Notes under the pieces: model-generated
The model's database searches: none
What the model was told of the DNA's origin: nothing
The model's input: the letters and a program-made list of their open reading frames with translations, nothing else
Made by a program: the position numbers and the translations under genes
DNA from: Sandaracinobacteroides sayramensis
Lineage (GTDB): Bacteria > Pseudomonadota > Alphaproteobacteria > Sphingomonadales > Sphingomonadaceae
Length of the DNA: 64,000 nt
Reading direction: 5' to 3'
NCBI RefSeq assembly: GCF_022014495.1
Contig: NZ_JAKLSQ010000007.1
Location: 199,092-263,091, forward strand
Shown here: positions 59,504-64,000 of the stretch, piece after piece
How the letters are laid out: the number at the start of each line of letters is the position of its first letter
Position numbering within the stretch: position 1 is the first letter of the stretch

Positions 59504-60546
59504 CAGACGCGCTCCGGCCGACGCAGTATCAGCGCGAGGAACACCGGAACGCCGATCATCGAGGTAACGATACCCACCGGCAGAAGCGTGCCGGGTACCA
59601 GCAGCTTCGACGCAACCGAGGCCAGCGACATGACGAGCGCGCCCGTCAGCATCGAGGCGGGCAGGAGGAATCGATGATCCTCGCCCAGCAGCAGCCGCGC
59701 GATATGCGGACCGACAAGGCCGATGAAACCGATCGTGCCCACAAAGGCGACCGAGGTGGCGGCCAGCGCACTGATCCGGAGAAGCGAGGCAAAGCGCATC
59801 CGTTCCACGTCGATGCCAAAGCTGCGGGCCCTGTCTTCGCCCAGCCTCAAAGCCGTCATCGCGTTCGCCGCGGCCAGCGAGAAGGGAAAGACCAGCACCA
59901 CTACGGCTCCCAGCACGGCAAGATTGGCCCAGGTCGCGCGCGCGAGCGAGCCCATGCTCCAGAAGACGAGCTGCGAAAGTGCCTCCTGGCTGGCGACATA
60001 CTGGATGAGGGCAACCAGCGCATTGAAGGTGAAGACCAGCGCGATCCCGAAGAGCACCACACCCTCCACACCCGTCGCCCGTCGCCGCGCAAGGGCTTCC
60101 AGCATCAGCACCGAGCCGAAGGCGCATAAAAAGGCGTTCAGCGGCACCATCCAGTCAGCAGGCACGAACGGGAGGCTGAAACCCAGCACGATGGCGAGCG
60201 CGGCTCCGAACGACGCCGCCGAAGAAACCCCCAGCGTGAACGGGCTGGCGAGCGGGTTGTTGAGGATGGTCTGCATCTCTGCGCCCGCCAACGACAGGGC
60301 GGCACCCACCAGGATCGCCATCAGCGCATAAGGCAGCCGCACCTGGCGGATGATCGCAAGCTCCGGCGCACTCAGGCGTTCCGGCGCAAAAAGCCCTGCC
60401 CACACGTTGCTGAGCGGGAGCGCGGATGGACCCGTCGAAATATCCAGCGCGAAGGCGACGACGCATAGCAGGGCGATGGTGATGACGATGATCGACCGGC
60501 GGCGCATCAATCTCGCGTAGGCTGCAAACGCTTCCTGCCGGTCCAT
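59503..60546 (-). CDS. Iron-siderophore ABC transporter permease, FecCD family
   Basis: About 347 residues from the ATG at 60546, with eight to ten membrane helices. RLPYALMAILVGAALSLAGA carries the conserved Arg-Pro start of FecCD permeases and FIGLVGPHIARLL is the coupling region to the ATPase. A single permease with a single ATPase and the binding protein makes a complete importer. The open frame extends to 60630 in unlikely sequence. Confidence 0.95.
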   Translation of the reverse strand: MDRQEAFAAYARLMRRRSIIVITIALLCVVAFALDISTGPSALPLSNVWAGLFAPERLSAPELAIIRQVRLPYALMAILVGAALSLAGAEMQTILNNPLASPFTLGVSSAASFGAALAIVLGFSLPFVPADWMVPLNAFLCAFGSVLMLEALARRRATGVEGVVLFGIALVFTFNALVALIQYVASQEALSQLVFWSMGSLARATWANLAVLGAVVVLVFPFSLAAANAMTALRLGEDRARSFGIDVERMRFASLLRISALAATSVAFVGTIGFIGLVGPHIARLLLGEDHRFLLPASMLTGALVMSLASVASKLLVPGTLLPVGIVTSMIGVPVFLALILRRPERV

Positions 60547-60746
60547 GCGCTGGCCATTCGGTTGGCTCGGCAGAAAATCTCTCCTTCGGTGCCGCGGGCA
60601 GGGCGACGGTTGCGGGGGTGGCGATGCCACGGGCCTGAGTCAAGGCCGTCTCAGGCCAGGTTGCCCGCATCTCAAGTTACTATTGCACAGCATTTGCATT
60701 AGCATTAGTGACGCTGCAACCAGAGTAAAAGATCAGGGGAAAAAAT

Positions 60747-62951
60747 ATGCGCTGCGCTGCGATAGCCATGCTGCTGGCCACATCCTCGCTGGCCCATGCC
60801 AACACCGAGGAGCAGGACAGTACCACCATCGTCGTCACGGCGACCGGCCAGAGCGAGGCGCTGTCTTCCACCAAGACAGACACGCCGCTGATCGAAACAC
60901 CACAGAGCATCTCCATTATCACGCGCGCTGAAATGGACCTGCGCGGCGTCAACACGGTGGCCGAGGCGCTTGCCTATTCGGCCGGCGTTCAGGCTGAGGC
61001 GTCGGGTATCGACAGCCGGGTGGACGAGGTTTCGGTGCGCGGCTTCGCAGCCGGCGGCTTCTCCAGCTCCAACAATTTCGTCGATGGCATGCGGCTTCCT
61101 TCCGGCGGGCAATGGACGCGCACGTCGTTCGACACCTTCGGCCTGCAGCAGATCGACGTGCTGAAGGGCCCCTCCTCGGTCCTCTATGGGCAGGTGGCGC
61201 CCGGCGGCCTCGTCAACCTCGTCTCCAAGCGGCCGCAGAACCATTTCGGGGCGGAAGTCGCGGTGCAGGGCATCGGCTCCAATGATCTTTCGCGCTGGCA
61301 AGGGCAGGGTTCGCTGGATATCGGTGGCCCCATCGGCGACAGCGGCCTGAAGGCGCGCTTCGTCGGCCTCTATCGCGATGGCCAGACACAGATCGATCAA
61401 ACCTCGAACAGCCGCCTCTATCTGGCCCCCAGCCTCACCTTCGCGCCGACAGATGCCACCAGCCTCACTCTGCTGGTGCAATATCAGCGGGATCGGGGCG
61501 GATCGACCTACCAGTTCCTGCCCTACACGGGCACGATGATCGAAACGAACGGCGGCCGGATTTCCAAGGAATCCTACCTCGGCGAGCCGGACTGGAATAC
61601 CTTCGATCGCGACCAGCTGCTGGTTGCCATGCTGTTCGAGCACAAGTTCGGCAACGATGTCACCTGGCGCACCAATGCGCGCTACACCGATGTGGACACC
61701 CTCTATCGGGCGAATGTGCTGAACGGCGACACCATCACCACGGCAACCGGCTGCACCGGTATCGCCGGCTGCATCGTCGGCCAGACGATCCGTCGCCGTG
61801 CCGTGCAGGGCGACGGCTGGTCCAGTGGCCTTGCGATGGACAACCAGTTGGAAGCGCATTTCGGAACCGGGAATGTCGAGCACACGCTGCTGGTTGGCGC
61901 CGACTATTTCGCGACGGTGTGGCAGCATCATCGCGATAGCGTTGCTCCGGCGCGGGTTCTGCCATTGCTCGACATCTTCAACCCGGTGCCTCGTGGTTCC
62001 GCCGACTTTGAAGCCAATCGCACGCCGGCGGTCCACACCCGTTCCAATGGCGATCAGGTCGGCATCTACGGTCAGAACCAGATGTCGCTTGGCAATCTGC
62101 GCGTTACCGTGGGCGGCCGCTATGACTGGGCAGACGAAACGCAGGTGAACCAGCTGACCCAGCTTCGCACCCGGACCAAGGCGGATTCCTTCACATGGCG
62201 GGCGGGGGCCGTCTATCTGTTCGACAACGGTCTTGCACCCTATCTCAGCTACTCGACGTCGTTCCAGCCTTCGACCGGCCAATATTATGACGGCACGCCT
62301 TTCGATCCGACCACTGGCCAGCAATGGGAGGGCGGTATCCGCTGGGAGCCCAACTCCAGCAATGTCTATCTGACGCTGGGCGCCTACCAGATCACCCAGC
62401 AGAATATCACGACGCCCGATCCGGACCCCGCCCATGTTTGCGGCGGCGGCACCTGTCAGGTGCAGACCGGCGAAGCGCGCGTTCGCGGTATCGAGTTCGA
62501 AGGGCGTGCAACCTTGCCGTTCGGCGTCGCGGCCATCGCCACTTTCACCCGGCTCTGGACAGAAGTCACCGAAAGCAATGTCGTGGCGGAGATCGGCAAC
62601 CGCCTGCCCCAGACGCCGAACTACATGGCCTCGGGCTTCCTGCACTACACTGTTCCCTCAGGTGCGCTCAAAGGCCTCGGTTTCGGCGGCGGTGTTCGCT
62701 ACACGGGCGACAATTACGGCGACATCATCAACAGCCCGCGCTTCCTCGCGCCGGACTATGTGCTGGCCGATGCCATGATGCGTTATGATTTCGGGGAAGC
62801 GTCGTCTGCCGGATGGGCGCAGGGCCTCTCGCTCAGCGTCAATGCGCGCAACCTGTTCGACAAGACCTACGTCGCCTATTGCGCCACCGTTGCTTCCTGC
62901 TTCTACGGCTCCGGGCGTGTCGTGAACGCCCGTCTGCAGTATCGCTGGTAG
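60747..62951 (+). CDS. TonB-dependent siderophore receptor
   Basis: A 734-residue receptor with a signal peptide ending near AHA, TonB box TTIVVTATG, plug with ETPQSISIITRAEMDLRG and IDVLKGPSSVLYGQVAPGG (classic siderophore-receptor motifs) and a barrel ending VNARLQYRW. No STN domain is present, so it does not signal to a sigma factor. It is divergent from the permease and is followed by two small membrane genes and a PepSY gene. It is the likely outer-membrane entry for the siderophore used by this locus. Confidence 0.96.
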   Translation: MRCAAIAMLLATSSLAHANTEEQDSTTIVVTATGQSEALSSTKTDTPLIETPQSISIITRAEMDLRGVNTVAEALAYSAGVQAEASGIDSRVDEVSVRGFAAGGFSSSNNFVDGMRLPSGGQWTRTSFDTFGLQQIDVLKGPSSVLYGQVAPGGLVNLVSKRPQNHFGAEVAVQGIGSNDLSRWQGQGSLDIGGPIGDSGLKARFVGLYRDGQTQIDQTSNSRLYLAPSLTFAPTDATSLTLLVQYQRDRGGSTYQFLPYTGTMIETNGGRISKESYLGEPDWNTFDRDQLLVAMLFEHKFGNDVTWRTNARYTDVDTLYRANVLNGDTITTATGCTGIAGCIVGQTIRRRAVQGDGWSSGLAMDNQLEAHFGTGNVEHTLLVGADYFATVWQHHRDSVAPARVLPLLDIFNPVPRGSADFEANRTPAVHTRSNGDQVGIYGQNQMSLGNLRVTVGGRYDWADETQVNQLTQLRTRTKADSFTWRAGAVYLFDNGLAPYLSYSTSFQPSTGQYYDGTPFDPTTGQQWEGGIRWEPNSSNVYLTLGAYQITQQNITTPDPDPAHVCGGGTCQVQTGEARVRGIEFEGRATLPFGVAAIATFTRLWTEVTESNVVAEIGNRLPQTPNYMASGFLHYTVPSGALKGLGFGGGVRYTGDNYGDIINSPRFLAPDYVLADAMMRYDFGEASSAGWAQGLSLSVNARNLFDKTYVAYCATVASCFYGSGRVVNARLQYRW

Positions 62952-62958
62952 GTCTTCG

Positions 62959-63231
62959 ATGATCGTTGCCCTGTCTCTCGCCGCCGCCATCGCGGGTGCC
63001 TTGCTGGTCTACCTCGGTTATCGTCGGCGAGAACCAGGCCCGCAGATCGGCGGCACCGTGGGCAGGGCAGCAGGCTGGTTGCTCCTCGCCCTCGCCCTTG
63101 GCCTGATGCTTTCCCATTTCGGCCCGGCGACGGCCTTGTTCGTGCTGCTGACGGCCATGATGCTCGTCTTCACCATTGCGCCGCCAGTTGCGGCCTGGAT
63201 CGCCCGCCCGCGCGGCGGAAGGGAAGGCTGA
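62959..63231 (+). CDS. Small membrane protein of the iron locus
   Basis: A 90-residue protein with three hydrophobic segments (MIVALSLAAAIAGALLVYLG, GWLLLALALGLMLSHFG and LFVLLTAMMLVFTIAPPVAA). It starts 7 bases after the receptor stop, and its stop shares one base with the next start. It occupies the place DUF3325/DUF3649 have in the other locus but is not clearly of that family. Confidence 0.75.
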   Translation: MIVALSLAAAIAGALLVYLGYRRREPGPQIGGTVGRAAGWLLLALALGLMLSHFGPATALFVLLTAMMLVFTIAPPVAAWIARPRGGREG

Positions 63232-63524
63232 TGTCGGGAACGCTCAGCAGCCGGGACTGGTTCGGCAAAAGCGTCGCGGCCGTCCTGCTCGGCTTCCTGC
63301 TCGGCATCGGCATTTCCGGTCTTTGGGGCTGGCTCGGCATCGGCGGCATCACGGGTGGCCCGGCCAAGATGCAACTCAATATGTGGATGGTGTCGCCGGT
63401 CTGGGCGCTGACCTGCGCCTTCGTCTTCTTTTTCCCCTCCACGCGCGCTGCCTGGGGCTGGCTGGCATTGATGAATGCCATAGTCTGGGCGCCCGTCCTC
63501 GCTGCGCAGTTCCTGTTGCGGTAA
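63231..63524 (+). CDS. Small membrane protein of the iron locus
   Basis: A 97-residue protein with three hydrophobic segments. The first part reads WFGKSVAAVLLGFLLGIGIS, and SPVWALTCAFVFFFPSTRAA follows. It is translationally coupled to the gene before it (TGATG) and lies 4 bases before the PepSY gene. Function unknown; probably assists siderophore-iron reduction or transport. Confidence 0.75.
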   Translation: MSGTLSSRDWFGKSVAAVLLGFLLGIGISGLWGWLGIGGITGGPAKMQLNMWMVSPVWALTCAFVFFFPSTRAAWGWLALMNAIVWAPVLAAQFLLR

Positions 63525-63528
63525 ACCC

Positions 63529-64000
63529 ATGCGGCAAGATGTCCTGAAAACCTATAAGGACGTTCACAGCTGGGTGGGCATCATCGCCGGCATGTTCCTG
63601 TTCATCGCCTTTTGGGCGGGCGCGCTGACAATGTTCAAGGAGCCGTTGATCCGCTGGGCAACACCGCCAGCCGCCAGCTTTTCGGCACCGACGCCGATCG
63701 AACAGACAGATGAGCTGATCGCCCGCACCGTTGCAGCTTATCCCAAGGCCGCGAAAGGCTACACCGTCGTTCTGGCGCCAGGGCCGGATTCGCCATCGCG
63801 CCTCTACTGGAACGAAGGCGGGCGCCGCGACCCGAAACTGGTTGGCGCCAACCTCTCCTCCGATGGAAAGCTGGAAGTCGCGCCGATTGAAACCTCGCGC
63901 ATCGGCTATCTGGTAGACGAGCTACATCGGCGGGTGGGCCTGCCGCTGCCGAATTCGATCGCCATGCCGATCACCACCATTGTAGCACTGCTCTATTTTG
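63529..64000 (+). CDS. PepSY-associated membrane protein, cut by window edge
   Basis: The first 157 residues of a PiuB-like protein. SWVGIIAGMFLFIAFWAGAL is the first membrane helix, with the conserved His just before it, and a periplasmic PepSY-like region and the start of a second helix follow. The C-terminus lies outside the window. A role as ferric-siderophore reductase is inferred from the family and from the receptor gene upstream. Confidence 0.88.
   Translation, partial: MRQDVLKTYKDVHSWVGIIAGMFLFIAFWAGALTMFKEPLIRWATPPAASFSAPTPIEQTDELIARTVAAYPKAAKGYTVVLAPGPDSPSRLYWNEGGRRDPKLVGANLSSDGKLEVAPIETSRIGYLVDELHRRVGLPLPNSIAMPITTIVALLYF

Noticed and set aside
60660-60746. Possible Fur box upstream of the siderophore receptor (GCATTTGCATTAGCATTAG)
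   Set aside because: The match to the Fur consensus is poor and no second copy was found in front of the other iron genes.

Overview
The window is GC-rich, densely coded DNA from an alphaproteobacterium. The many TonB-dependent receptors, the CYP199A-like P450, the DUF3325/DUF3649/PepSY iron operon and the RtcR-controlled RNA repair operon suggest a sphingomonad (Sphingomonadales). That placement is inference, because there is no rRNA or core marker gene.

Layout. 1-2.6 kb: a TonB receptor cut by the window edge, with a divergent TetR regulator. 2.8-10 kb: an RNA damage-response locus, with rtcR (CARF plus sigma54 activator) divergent from a sigma54 promoter, a tRNA-Pro-like RNA, rsr (Ro60 orthologue), four tandem Y-RNA-like modules, rtcB, an RlaP-type nucleotidyltransferase and rtcA. 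10-12 kb: a deleted IS3-family remnant, then a MarR regulator with tandem operators and a small operon. 12.1-34.4 kb: a large accessory catabolic cluster (PLP and SDR enzymes, serine hydrolase, two TonB receptors, acyl-CoA synthetase, MFS transporter, MaoC, P1-type peptidase, N-terminal-nucleophile acylase, N-acyl-D-amino acid deacylase, FAD oxidoreductase, P450). Most of its promoters carry one shared dyad operator, probably bound by the TetR protein at 22.5 kb. 34.5-36.4 kb: an AmpR-type regulator divergent from a class A beta-lactamase. 36.5-43.3 kb: a complete type II-C CRISPR-Cas system with 29 repeats, cas2, cas1, a compact cas9 and a tracrRNA with its own promoter and terminator. 43.4-47 kb: a double-AAA ATPase, a Fic toxin-antitoxin pair and gene remnants. 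47-54.5 kb: an iron operon (FecI sigma factor, FecR, FecA-type receptor, PepSY protein, two small membrane proteins, TonB). 54.6-64 kb: a second iron-siderophore locus (esterase, binding protein, beta-propeller protein, ATPase, permease, receptor, two small membrane proteins and a PepSY protein cut by the edge).

How the parts fit. In the RNA repair locus RtcR would sense RNA ends through its CARF domain and switch on an operon that makes RtcB ligase, RtcA cyclase, RlaP and an Rsr/Y-RNA particle. The catabolic cluster looks built to import an N-acylated amino acid or peptide-like compound, cut its amide and ester bonds, activate the released acid as a CoA thioester and recycle D- or beta-hydroxy amino acids; the substrate is not visible from sequence. 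The two iron loci cover outer-membrane uptake, energy transduction, periplasmic capture, inner-membrane transport and ester cleavage or reduction of the siderophore.
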